64,000 nt of DNA, from assembly GCA_963678085.1 (NCBI GenBank), contig OY782680.1, positions 806,001 to 870,000 on the forward strand. The letters run 5' to 3'. Under the pieces are notes generated by a model. It had not been told where the DNA came from and ran no database searches. It saw nothing but the letters and a program-made list of their open reading frames with translations. Made by a program: the position numbers and the translations under genes. Below are positions 33,521-42,228 of the stretch, in pieces. The first letter of the stretch is position 1. Every line of letters begins with the position of its first letter. This stretch comes from Aliishimia sp963678085. Its GTDB lineage: Bacteria > Pseudomonadota > Alphaproteobacteria > Rhodobacterales > Rhodobacteraceae.

Positions 33521-35104
33521 GTACTTATTTCTGACAAACTCTCAGACGCCGCCGTTCAGATCTTTCGTGATCGTGGGATTGAGGTGGATTTCCAGCCTGA
33601 CCTTGGCAAAGACAAAGAGGCGCTGCTGGCCAAGATTGGTGAATATGACGGCCTTGCCATTCGCTCTGCGACCAAGGTGAGCGAGAAAATCCTGAATGCC
33701 GCCACCAACCTAAAGGTGATTGGCCGGGCCGGGATTGGCACCGATAATATCGACAAGGATGCCGCTTCGCAAAAAGGGGTGATCGTGATGAACACGCCCT
33801 TTGGCAATATGATCACCACGGCCGAGCACGCGATTGCCATGATGTTTGCTGTGGCGCGCCAGATCCCGGAGGCAAGCGCCTCGACCCATGCGGGCAAGTG
33901 GGAAAAGTCCAAATTCATGGGTGTTGAGCTGACGGGCAAGACCCTCGGCGTGATCGGTGCGGGCAATATTGGCGGGATCGTTTGTGATCGCGCCAAGGGT
34001 CTGAAAATGAAGGTGATTGCCTATGATCCCTTCTTGAGTCAAGAGAAAGCCGACAAGATGGGCGTTGAAAAGGTTGAGCTGGATGCGCTCTTGCCCCGCG
34101 CCGACTTCATCACTTTGCATGTGCCCAAAACCGATCAAACCGCAGGCATGCTGAACGCGGCGGCCATTGCCAAGATGAAGCCTGGTGTGCGCATCATCAA
34201 CTGTGCGCGCGGCGGTCTGGTCGATGAAGAGGCTTTGGCCGAGGCGCTCAAATCCGGTCATGTAGCCGGTGCGGCCTTTGATGTGTTTTCAGAAGAGCCC
34301 GCCAAGGAAAACCCGCTCTTTAACCTGCCCAATGTGGTTTGCACCCCGCATCTTGGCGCGGCGACCACTGAGGCGCAAGAAAATGTGGCCCTGCAAGTGG
34401 CTGAGCAAATGTCCAACTACCTGCTCACCGGCGCGGTTGAGAACGCTTTGAACTCGCCTTCACTCACAGCTGAAGAGGCCAAAATCATGGGCCCTTGGGT
34501 CAAGCTCGCAGGGCATTTGGGCAGCTTTATCGGTCAGCTCACCGACGAGCCAATCAAAGCGATCAACATCCTTTATGATGGCTCTGTGGCTGAAATGAAC
34601 CTAGAGGCGCTGAATTGCTCGGTCGTTGCCGGTATCCTGGCGCGGCAAAATCCAGATGTGAATATGGTCTCTGCGCCGTTCATTGCTAAGGATAAAGGTA
34701 TCCAGATCTCCACCACAAACCAAGATAAATCCGGCGCGTTCGAGGGCTATGTCAAGGTGACCGTGGTGACAGAAAAGCGCGAGCGCTCCATTGCGGGTAC
34801 GGTTTTCTCGGATAGCAAGCCGCGCTTTATCCAGATCAAAGGCATCAATATCGACGCCGAGATTGGCCAGCATATGCTTTACACAACGAACGAGGATGTG
34901 CCTGGGATCATTGGTCTTTTGGGCAACACCATGGGTAAGAACGGGGTGAATATCGCGAACTTTACCCTGGGGCGCTCTGATGCGGGCGGCGAAGCGATTG
35001 CGCTGCTCTATGTGGATAACCCCATCCCGGCCGAGGTGCTGAGCGCGCTGGAAACCACAGGCATGTTCCAGCAGGTTAGACCGCTTGAATTCACGGTTGG
35101 CTAA
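33509..35104 (+). CDS. serA: D-3-phosphoglycerate dehydrogenase
   Basis: NAD-dependent first enzyme of serine synthesis, 531 aa, the long form with an intervening domain and a C-terminal ACT domain. The NAD loop is GVIGAGNIGGIV near residue 150. The catalytic His region is CTPHLGAATTEAQ near residue 280. The C-terminal ACT domain (DVPGIIGLLGNTMG onward, about residue 465) probably senses serine. The DUF805 pair and hairpins lie between it and serC. Confidence 0.95.
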   Translation: MAPKVLISDKLSDAAVQIFRDRGIEVDFQPDLGKDKEALLAKIGEYDGLAIRSATKVSEKILNAATNLKVIGRAGIGTDNIDKDAASQKGVIVMNTPFGNMITTAEHAIAMMFAVARQIPEASASTHAGKWEKSKFMGVELTGKTLGVIGAGNIGGIVCDRAKGLKMKVIAYDPFLSQEKADKMGVEKVELDALLPRADFITLHVPKTDQTAGMLNAAAIAKMKPGVRIINCARGGLVDEEALAEALKSGHVAGAAFDVFSEEPAKENPLFNLPNVVCTPHLGAATTEAQENVALQVAEQMSNYLLTGAVENALNSPSLTAEEAKIMGPWVKLAGHLGSFIGQLTDEPIKAINILYDGSVAEMNLEALNCSVVAGILARQNPDVNMVSAPFIAKDKGIQISTTNQDKSGAFEGYVKVTVVTEKRERSIAGTVFSDSKPRFIQIKGINIDAEIGQHMLYTTNEDVPGIIGLLGNTMGKNGVNIANFTLGRSDAGGEAIALLYVDNPIPAEVLSALETTGMFQQVRPLEFTVG

Positions 35105-35111
35105 AGGGATA

Positions 35112-35143
35112 CTGCGGGCGGAGATCCAAAGCCCCGCCCGCAG
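35112..35143. terminator. Terminator between convergent serA and FAD oxidoreductase
   Basis: CTGCGGGCGG (35112-35121) and CCGCCCGCAG (35134-35143) form a perfect 10-bp stem with a 12-nt loop. There is no strong T run, only a TTTTA some 12 nt later. The position between convergent genes supports a bidirectional terminator. Confidence 0.6.
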
Positions 35144-35233
35144 ATCCGTTGATGGTTTTATAGCGACGTATTGACCGCAAGATGCAGATTTCCCAAGCCC
35201 TTGCCTGGGAACCCGGGTCTTGCGATCTAACCA

Positions 35234-37660
35234 TCAGGCTTTCATGCGCAGGTTTTCAGGATCGTAGACATGGGGGGAATGCCGCTGGGCTCTTCGGGTC
35301 TGGCCCAGCACCCGGATTGCGCAGTCTTCTCCCATCTGCAAAGCTCCGCGTTTCACATAGGCCAGCACGCAATGTGTGCCGGTTCGATACCCATGGCTTG
35401 CCGAGGTGACGTAGCCAATCAAGGCCTCATCTTTCAAAATTGGATCTGAGGCAAGCGGCTCGGGGCTGTCCTCGATAATCCTGAGCCCGACCCATTCCCA
35501 TTCCGCATCGCTGCCAGATTGGAGCGCGACGGCATCGCGGCCCACAAAATCGCCTTTGTTCATATTGGCAAATCGGCTGAGGCCCGCATCAAAGAGCGTA
35601 TATTCCGTGCCAAAATCCGCGCCCCAGCCATGATAGCCCTTCTCAATGCGCATGGCGTTTAGCGCATAGGATCCGAACTGGCAGCCACCCACGGCGCGCA
35701 CATTCTCCATGATCGCCTCATAGACCGTCACAAGGTGCTCCGAGGCCAGGTGCAGCTCCCAACCCAGCTCGCCCACATATGAGACGCGCATGGCGGTGAC
35801 GGGCACGCCGGCCAAGGTGATTTTGGCCACCGAAAGCCAAGGCGCGGCTTCAGCCGACAGGTCGGCATCGGTGAGCGGCGCAAGCACCTCGCGTGATTTG
35901 GGGCCCATAACCATCAGGGCCGCATCATGTTTGTAGCCCCGGCTCAGCGTGACACCGGTCTCAGGAAGGTGGGCGCTTAGCCAATCAAAATCGCGCAGAT
36001 CGGCCAGGGTCGGCCCGCAGAGCAGGAACCGCTCATCGCCAAGCCGCGCAACGGTAGCCTCGGACCAGATATGCCCCTTAGGGGTTAGCATGTAGCTCAG
36101 CCTGACGCGCCCCGGTTTTGGAACGCCGCCACAGAGAACTTTGGATAGGAACGCCTCAGCGCCGGGGCCCTGCAGATCATATTTGGTGAAGCCGCCATGA
36201 TCCATTACGCCAACGTTAGTCGCGACCGTGCGGCACTCTTGCGCCACGGCATCCTGCCAAGGCTCGTGGTGAAAGGACAGATCGGCCTCGCCATTATCCT
36301 TGATTGCATCGGTTTCAAACCAAAAGGCGCGCTCCCATCCCGCGATCTGGCCCATAACAGCCCCATGTTCCTTTAGGCGCGCATAGAGCGGGGTGCATTG
36401 CACCGGGCGTCCGCGCTGCATGTTTCGATGCGCAAAAGGAATGGCATATTGCAGGTCATAATGCTGGGAGGCGCGGGCATGAGCATAATCTTGCGTCGTC
36501 CAATCCCCAAAGCGGCGCGGATCCCAGGCGCTCAGATCCCATTCGGTTTCGCCCTCGGTGATCCATTCGGCCATAGCTTTGCCGATAGCCGCTGAATGCG
36601 TAATGCCAATCTGCACACCGGTGGCCTGATAGAAGTTCGGCGCCCCCGCTGCCGGGCCCACCAGCGGCAGGGCATCTGGTGCATAGGCGATGGGTCCGTT
36701 AACAAAGCGCTGCGCGCCCGCATCGCCCAGCAAGGGCACATGGGCCATGGTTGCCTCAAGCACGTCCAGAATATCTTCGACGCTATCAGGAAACAGTTGA
36801 TGGGCAAAGTCATCGGGCGGGCCCTCCTTTTGCCATGCGGGCCGCCCATCATGGGCATAAGAGCCCACAAGGAAGGCATTGCGTTCACGGCGCAGATAGA
36901 ATCGAATGTCAGGATCGCGCACGAGGGGAAACAGATCGGTGTGATCTTCCAGCGCCTTAAATGGCTCGGTCACAAGATACTGGTGTTCCAGTGTGACCAC
37001 CGGCGCGGGCAGGCCCGCCATCTGAGCAATTTTGCGACCGTAAAAGCCACCGGCATTGATAACAATCTCAGCCTTCACAGTGCCTTTCGCGCAGGTGATC
37101 AGCCATTCTCCTGAAGCGGTGCGCTCGATAGCGGTCACAGGCGCAAAGCGTTCCACCTGTGCGCCCAGATCCCGCGCGCCTTTGGCCAAAGCTTGGGTCA
37201 ACTGGCTGGGGTCGATATCGCCTTCATAGGGGTCGAATATGCCGCCCAACACGCTCTCGCCCGGATGCCAGAACGGGTGCATCTCGTCCATCTCGGACGG
37301 GGTCAACATGCGCAGATCATAGCCCGCGCTTTCGGACACGCCGCATAGATGGCGAAAGAGATCCATCCGCTCTGGCGTATGGGCGGGCCAAAAGGCTGAC
37401 GTGTGGCGATAGGTGATCGCGCTATCCACCTTTTGTGCCAGATCCTTGTAGATTTTCCAGCCATAATTTCCCGCCCGCATCCCAAGCCAGGAGGTTGCAT
37501 AGGTCGGGATATTGCCCGCAGCATGCCAGGTTGAGCCCGAGGTCAGCTCGTTACGCTCAAGCAGCAGCGTGTCCGTCACCCCGGCCAGGGCCAGATGAAA
37601 CAGGATCGAGGTGCCAACGGCCCCCCCGCCAATCACGACAACGCGGGCAGTATCTTTCAT
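35234..37660 (-). CDS. FAD-dependent oxidoreductase with GcvT domain, dimethylglycine/sarcosine dehydrogenase-like
   Basis: An 808-aa protein with two parts. The N-terminal DAO domain has the FAD loop VVIGGGAVG at residues 8-16, and His46 in GSTWHAAGN is in the position for covalent FAD attachment. The C-terminal half (about 440-800) is a GcvT/aminomethyltransferase domain, which passes the released C1 unit to tetrahydrofolate. Family members demethylate dimethylglycine, sarcosine and related N-methyl amino acids. The gene starts 3 nt after the MttB-family gene, so both form an operon for N-methyl compounds. Confidence 0.88.
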   Translation of the reverse strand: MKDTARVVVIGGGAVGTSILFHLALAGVTDTLLLERNELTSGSTWHAAGNIPTYATSWLGMRAGNYGWKIYKDLAQKVDSAITYRHTSAFWPAHTPERMDLFRHLCGVSESAGYDLRMLTPSEMDEMHPFWHPGESVLGGIFDPYEGDIDPSQLTQALAKGARDLGAQVERFAPVTAIERTASGEWLITCAKGTVKAEIVINAGGFYGRKIAQMAGLPAPVVTLEHQYLVTEPFKALEDHTDLFPLVRDPDIRFYLRRERNAFLVGSYAHDGRPAWQKEGPPDDFAHQLFPDSVEDILDVLEATMAHVPLLGDAGAQRFVNGPIAYAPDALPLVGPAAGAPNFYQATGVQIGITHSAAIGKAMAEWITEGETEWDLSAWDPRRFGDWTTQDYAHARASQHYDLQYAIPFAHRNMQRGRPVQCTPLYARLKEHGAVMGQIAGWERAFWFETDAIKDNGEADLSFHHEPWQDAVAQECRTVATNVGVMDHGGFTKYDLQGPGAEAFLSKVLCGGVPKPGRVRLSYMLTPKGHIWSEATVARLGDERFLLCGPTLADLRDFDWLSAHLPETGVTLSRGYKHDAALMVMGPKSREVLAPLTDADLSAEAAPWLSVAKITLAGVPVTAMRVSYVGELGWELHLASEHLVTVYEAIMENVRAVGGCQFGSYALNAMRIEKGYHGWGADFGTEYTLFDAGLSRFANMNKGDFVGRDAVALQSGSDAEWEWVGLRIIEDSPEPLASDPILKDEALIGYVTSASHGYRTGTHCVLAYVKRGALQMGEDCAIRVLGQTRRAQRHSPHVYDPENLRMKA

Positions 37661-37663
37661 GGT

Positions 37664-39160
37664 CTACGTTCCTTCAGGCAGGCGGATATCGAAAGCGGCG
37701 CGGATTGCGGCCTCTCGATCCTTTGGCAAATGGGTGGGTGGTTCGCGCAACAACTCGCCGCAGCGATCTACGGCCACATCCCAGATCGTGCGCGCCCCGG
37801 CATCTTGCCAATCCGAAATGCTCTGTCGATTGCCAAGGCTGGGATAGGTATATTCGGTTTTCATCAGTTCCAGCGTTTGCGCTTCGCCCAGGTAATGCCC
37901 CTCACCGGTTGCCACCGCTTCGATCCGCTCAAGGTCAATCGCTGTGTCGGTCAGCTCAATGCCGCGCACGGACCGAAGGATCGCACCGCACATGTCATCA
38001 TCAATCACCAAAGCCTCGCGTGAGGCGGCCATGATGGAGCCGAGCATGCCGACCGAGAGGTTAATCATATCGGCCCCGGCTTGGGCCGCAAGCGCCACCG
38101 TGTGTCCCTTTTCATAACCCGCTTGCGCATCGGGAGTTTTGGCATCGGTCATCCCCGCTGAGGCGGTGGAGGGCAGGCCAAGATGCAACAACAATTGCGC
38201 GGCAGCGGCGGCGGCAACAGCAGCTTCGCCCGAGCCACCTGTCATGGCCCCGGTGCGCAAATCGGAGATAAACGGCATAAACGCAAAGATGCAGGGATAG
38301 CCTGGTTCAATCACATCAACCACCATCAGCCCGGCCAATGTCTCTGCAAGCCCCTGCGCCAGGGCGCCTGCCAAAGTGACCGGACTGGTCGCTCCGGCCT
38401 GCCCGGCAGTGCAGATTTGCAGCGGCATCCTGTGCACGATGGCCTGTTGCATGATCTCAAGTCCCTCAGGCGCGAAACGCAGGGGCGAGACCGCATGCAC
38501 GATCACTCCGAAACAGAAAGGTTGCGTGCGAAAGGCGCCGTCGCGCCCCAAGGCCGTGTCAAACATGGCAACCGCTGGATCGAGATGGGCGGCACTGTCA
38601 AAGCTAATCCCGATGGGTTTTGAGCAAGCCTTAAGGCAAGCGAACCCGGTGTTGATATCCAGCAGCAACGGATGGTCCATGTCTCGCGCAATCACCGGGC
38701 GCAAACCGTAATGGATATTTGGTAACTGCCCGACCAAACGCATAAGATCATAGAGATCATGCAGCTGAGCGCCCCGAAACTCCCCTGTGGCGCTGTCCAG
38801 AACCTCGGTCGCAGCGCCGCCGGTCCCGATATGCACGCGGCCACCGCCGATGGTCAGGCCCATATCCTCCACAAAACCCGGCAGATTGACGCGCTGCGCC
38901 GCCCGCGCAATCGCGGCCTCCACCATCGTTTGCGAAAAGCAGACCCTGCCATCCGCGCGGCGCGCTGCTCCTGCACTGACCATCGCAGCGGCAAGCCACT
39001 CGGGACATTCGCCAATCCCGGTCTGTGCAAGGATATCAAACGCCGCCTGCACGATCCGATCCACCGCGGCAGTATCCAGCGGCGCAAACCGGCCACCCAA
39101 TGGCGGCAGGGTGACGCCTGGCGCGCGCGCCTTGGGTTTTGAACGGGTTCTACGGGCCAT
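37664..39160 (-). CDS. Trimethylamine methyltransferase (MttB) family protein, non-pyrrolysine
   Basis: A 498-aa protein of the MttB superfamily. I chose the ATG at 39160 (MARRTRSKPKARAPG); an ORF start 93 nt upstream would add a hydrophobic tail not seen in the family. The frame has no internal TAG, so pyrrolysine is not used. Such non-Pyl MttB proteins demethylate quaternary amines, for example glycine betaine or proline betaine, usually with a corrinoid partner, but no corrinoid protein is seen here. The pairing with the FAD/GcvT oxidase suggests stepwise removal of N-methyl groups. Confidence 0.85.
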   Translation of the reverse strand: MARRTRSKPKARAPGVTLPPLGGRFAPLDTAAVDRIVQAAFDILAQTGIGECPEWLAAAMVSAGAARRADGRVCFSQTMVEAAIARAAQRVNLPGFVEDMGLTIGGGRVHIGTGGAATEVLDSATGEFRGAQLHDLYDLMRLVGQLPNIHYGLRPVIARDMDHPLLLDINTGFACLKACSKPIGISFDSAAHLDPAVAMFDTALGRDGAFRTQPFCFGVIVHAVSPLRFAPEGLEIMQQAIVHRMPLQICTAGQAGATSPVTLAGALAQGLAETLAGLMVVDVIEPGYPCIFAFMPFISDLRTGAMTGGSGEAAVAAAAAAQLLLHLGLPSTASAGMTDAKTPDAQAGYEKGHTVALAAQAGADMINLSVGMLGSIMAASREALVIDDDMCGAILRSVRGIELTDTAIDLERIEAVATGEGHYLGEAQTLELMKTEYTYPSLGNRQSISDWQDAGARTIWDVAVDRCGELLREPPTHLPKDREAAIRAAFDIRLPEGT

Positions 39161-39327
39161 GTGGCAGTCCTGAGAAAAACTAATCAGTGCAAGTGTTACG
39201 CAAGCGCACGCAAAGGCAATTCGAAAATTTGCGCTCAGAGGAAAAACTTTCATGCAAACTCTAACTTTTCAAGCGGGGTTTTGCGGGCTAGCCTTCAATA
39301 TCTGCTTGGCTTATTCGAGGAGCACTC

Positions 39328-39375
39328 ATGATGGAAATGGTGGTCTTAGGCTTAGGCACGATGGGCAAGCGATGA
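39328..39375 (+). pseudogene. Short ORF resembling the start of an NAD-binding dehydrogenase
   Basis: Fifteen codons with a CGAGGAG ribosome site encode MVVLGLGTMGKR-like sequence, that is, a beta strand and the GLGTMG nucleotide-binding loop of 6-phosphogluconate/3-hydroxyisobutyrate dehydrogenases. Then it stops. It lies in the 279-bp gap between the divergent mttB-like and aldehyde dehydrogenase genes. It may be the relic of a deleted gene or a leader peptide. The rest of this gap shows no gene, and must hold both promoters. Confidence 0.4.
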
Positions 39376-39439
39376 GCGCTTGTAATCAGCCAATTACGGG
39401 GCGCTTTAGGCATTGCTCAAACATCAAAAGGAATAAGAC

Positions 39440-40915
39440 ATGGCGATCTTAGACTACATTTTGCCCAAGGACGGGCTGGCAGGGTCCTTTATCGACGGCG
39501 CATGGCACTGGCCGGCAAGCGGAGAGACGCTGGAAATTGAAAACCCCTCACGGCGCGAGACACTCTGCGAGATTGGCCGGGGAACCAAAACAGAGATCGA
39601 CCTTGCCGTTGCCGCCGCAGAACGCGCGCGCCGCGCATGGGCCGCAAGGCCAGCCGCAGAACGAGGTGCAATGCTGATCGAGCTGGGCAATCGCCTGATC
39701 GCCAATGCCGAAGAGATCGCCCGTGTTCTGGCTGCCGAAAGCGGCAATGCGATCCGAACCCAATCACGGGGCGAAGCGATGGGCGCGGCTGGGGTGCTGA
39801 AATATTACGGCGGTGTTGCGGGCGAGCAAAAGGGCGAAACCCTGCCCTTTGGTCCTGGCATGATATCCTATTCAACCCGTGAGCCGCTTGGCGTGGTCGG
39901 CTCTATCATCCCTTGGAATTCGCCTTTGCAACTTGGTGCGGTGAAGATCTCTATGGCGTTGGCGACGGGCAATTGTCTCGTTCTCAAACCTGCCGAAGAT
40001 GCGCCGCTTGCTGTGTTGAAGCTGGTGGAACTGGCCGCCGATATCTTCCCGCCCGGCGTCTTTAATGTCGTCACCGGCCTCGGCGAAGAGGCGGGGGCGG
40101 CGCTTGCAAGTCATCCGGGCATTGCCAAGGTTTCCTTCACCGGCTCATCCGAAGTGGGCAAGCTGGTGGCGCATGCGGCCGCGGATCGTGTGGCCAATGT
40201 AACGCTGGAGCTGGGCGGTAAAAGCCCCTGCATCATCTTCCCCGATGCTTGCACGCCAGAGCGGATTGACGCCACCGCCCAAGGCGTGGTCAATGCTATG
40301 CGATTTTCCCGCCAGGGCCAAAGCTGCACGGCCGGATCGCGCCTCTTTGTGCATAAATCTGTTTGGGATGATCTGATGCCCCTGGTTGCGCAAAAGGCAG
40401 CTGCGATGAAGGTGGGCGATGCGCTAGATGAAGACAGTGATATCGGGGCAGTGGTGAATGAGGAACGCTATACTGAGATCTGCGCCTATGTCGCAGAGGC
40501 AGAGCAGCAAGGGGCCACCTTCCTGACAGGCGAGACTCCAAAGGCAACCGAGAAAGGGTTTCATCCAATCCCGACAATCCTCACGGGCCTCGACAATTCC
40601 TGGCGGATTGCGCGTGAAGAGGTCTTTGGCCCGGTCCTTGTTGCGATCCCGTGGGAGGATGAGGCCGACATGATTGCACAGGCCAATGATACCCATTACG
40701 GGCTGGCCGCGTTTATCTTCAGCCATGACCTAAGCACCGTCATTCGTTTGAGCCGCGCGCTTGACGCAGGCTGGGTGCAGGTCAATCAGGGCGGCGGGCA
40801 AATTCCCGGCATGTCCTATGGCGGGACCAAGCAATCTGGCCTGGGGTCTGAATATTCCATCGAAGGCGCGCTTGAGGCTTACACCTATCGCAAATGCGTG
40901 ACGATGGCTCTTTAG
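39440..40915 (+). CDS. Aldehyde dehydrogenase (NAD-dependent family)
   Basis: A 491-aa oxidoreductase. The catalytic cysteine is Cys296 in GQSCTAGSR, and the general base is Glu257 in LELGGKSP. The N-terminal half has the Rossmann fold with IPWNSPLQLG near residue 155. It most resembles betaine- or succinate-semialdehyde-type dehydrogenases, but the substrate cannot be told. It heads a four-gene run that includes three amino-acid-related enzymes. The stop codon lies inside the first copy of a 17-bp tandem repeat. Confidence 0.92.
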   Translation: MAILDYILPKDGLAGSFIDGAWHWPASGETLEIENPSRRETLCEIGRGTKTEIDLAVAAAERARRAWAARPAAERGAMLIELGNRLIANAEEIARVLAAESGNAIRTQSRGEAMGAAGVLKYYGGVAGEQKGETLPFGPGMISYSTREPLGVVGSIIPWNSPLQLGAVKISMALATGNCLVLKPAEDAPLAVLKLVELAADIFPPGVFNVVTGLGEEAGAALASHPGIAKVSFTGSSEVGKLVAHAAADRVANVTLELGGKSPCIIFPDACTPERIDATAQGVVNAMRFSRQGQSCTAGSRLFVHKSVWDDLMPLVAQKAAAMKVGDALDEDSDIGAVVNEERYTEICAYVAEAEQQGATFLTGETPKATEKGFHPIPTILTGLDNSWRIAREEVFGPVLVAIPWEDEADMIAQANDTHYGLAAFIFSHDLSTVIRLSRALDAGWVQVNQGGGQIPGMSYGGTKQSGLGSEYSIEGALEAYTYRKCVTMAL

Positions 40916-40971
40916 GAATGGGGGCTCTTTAGGAATGGGGGCTCTTTAGGGTTGGGGACGCTTTAGGGATG
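40904..40971 (+). repeat. 17-bp tandem repeat, four copies, spanning a stop-start junction
   Basis: Copies at 40904-40920, 40921-40937, 40938-40954 and 40955-40971. The second copy is GGGGCTCTTTAGGAATG; the others differ at one to four bases. The first copy contains the aldehyde dehydrogenase stop, and the last three bases of the fourth copy are the start codon of the next gene. Repeat number could change by slippage and alter the distance between ribosome site and start. Confidence 0.9.
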
Positions 40972-42228
40972 GGAACGGACCGGTTCGGAAATACGCTTGA
41001 TGCGTCGGTTGGCTATGCGCGGGGGCGGTTCTTATCCTCCAGCGCGGCAGAAATCCGGCGGCTGCGCCATGCTCAGGCGGTTGCGGCTGAGGTGGTTAAA
41101 GCGCGTGGAATTGACAGCATTGGGATTTTCACCGGAAACCCGCGCTATTTTCCCCTGAAACCGGATGATCTGTCCACCTATTGCGAGGAATGGGTGGGGC
41201 CGGGGCTGTTTTCCAATGAGCTGACCCAAGCCGCTATCGCGCATTTCGGCGGCGGGGATACGGTCGCTGTGACCAATCGCACCAGTGCCGGGATTGTGGC
41301 CGCCGTTTTGGCCTTAAGCGATGGGCGGCCTGTGCTCTCTGTCGTACCTGGCGGAGATCGCAGTCACGCATCACTCGTGCGCGGGTGTCGACTGGCGGGT
41401 GTGGAGCTGGTGGAAATCGAAGGCTCTGCGGACCCGGCGCCGCTGATCGCCGAGCACGCGCCCGCCTTGCTGGTGATCACCACAGTGACAAGCAGTTTGG
41501 CGCGCTTGTCCGATGATGAAACGCGCCGCGCGATTGCTGCCGGTCATGCCGCCGGGGCCACGGTGTTTATGGATGAAGCTTATGGTGCGCGACTGCGCCC
41601 CGTTTTGCATGGCGGCGCGCAAAGCCTCGAGATGGGGGCAGATTTCGCGATCACCAATGCGGATAAGGCAGGCTTAAGCGGGCCGCGTGCGGGCATTCTT
41701 TGCGGTGCATCTGCCCCTGTTCTGGCCACGCTCGCCAAAGCCTCGGAACTGGGCCAAGAGGCGCGCGCGCCCATTGCCGCCGGAGCAATGCGCAGCCTGC
41801 AAGCCTTTAACCCGGAAGATTTGCGTGCTGAGGCCAAAGACGGCGGCTCCATAGCAGATGCTCTGGCGCAGGCTTGGGGCGCAGAGCTTGTGCATCGCTC
41901 AGATTTGGGGCCGATGCTGGATGAACAAGACGTGCTATCGCGTGTGCTGTCATTGGCCGAGCGAGACAGGGCAGGTATTGTTCCGGCAGAGGCAACTGCG
42001 GCGATCGGGATGCTGCTCTTGCGCGACCATGGCGTTTTGACGGTGAACACGCATGGTGCACCGGGCGGGCGGGTCTCACTTCGCCTGAAACCAACCGCAG
42101 GCGCGCTAGAGGCGGCGGGCGGCGTTGGCGGCTTGGTGTCGGCCTTGGATGCAGCACTGCAGGAGGTGTCACACCGCCTGGATGATGACGCATGGTTTGC
42201 GGCCATCTTGTTTGGAGACACACCATGA
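40969..42228 (+). CDS. PLP-dependent enzyme of the SelA-like (fold type I) group
   Basis: A 419-aa protein with Lys233 in ITNADKAGLSGPRAG as the likely PLP lysine, and Asp in VFMDEAYGARLRP as the pyridine partner. It resembles the SelA/D-glucosaminate-6-phosphate ammonia-lyase type of enzymes, which act as lyases, racemases or transferases on amino acids. The specific reaction is unknown. The start codon ends a tandem repeat and the stop overlaps the next start as ATGA. Confidence 0.75.
   Translation: MGTDRFGNTLDASVGYARGRFLSSSAAEIRRLRHAQAVAAEVVKARGIDSIGIFTGNPRYFPLKPDDLSTYCEEWVGPGLFSNELTQAAIAHFGGGDTVAVTNRTSAGIVAAVLALSDGRPVLSVVPGGDRSHASLVRGCRLAGVELVEIEGSADPAPLIAEHAPALLVITTVTSSLARLSDDETRRAIAAGHAAGATVFMDEAYGARLRPVLHGGAQSLEMGADFAITNADKAGLSGPRAGILCGASAPVLATLAKASELGQEARAPIAAGAMRSLQAFNPEDLRAEAKDGGSIADALAQAWGAELVHRSDLGPMLDEQDVLSRVLSLAERDRAGIVPAEATAAIGMLLLRDHGVLTVNTHGAPGGRVSLRLKPTAGALEAAGGVGGLVSALDAALQEVSHRLDDDAWFAAILFGDTP

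Noticed and set aside
37664..39160. Pyrrolysine-containing MttB
   Set aside because: The frame is open with no internal TAG, so this is the non-pyrrolysine branch of the family.
40904..40971. CRISPR array
   Set aside because: The 17-bp units are directly adjacent without spacers and no cas gene is near.
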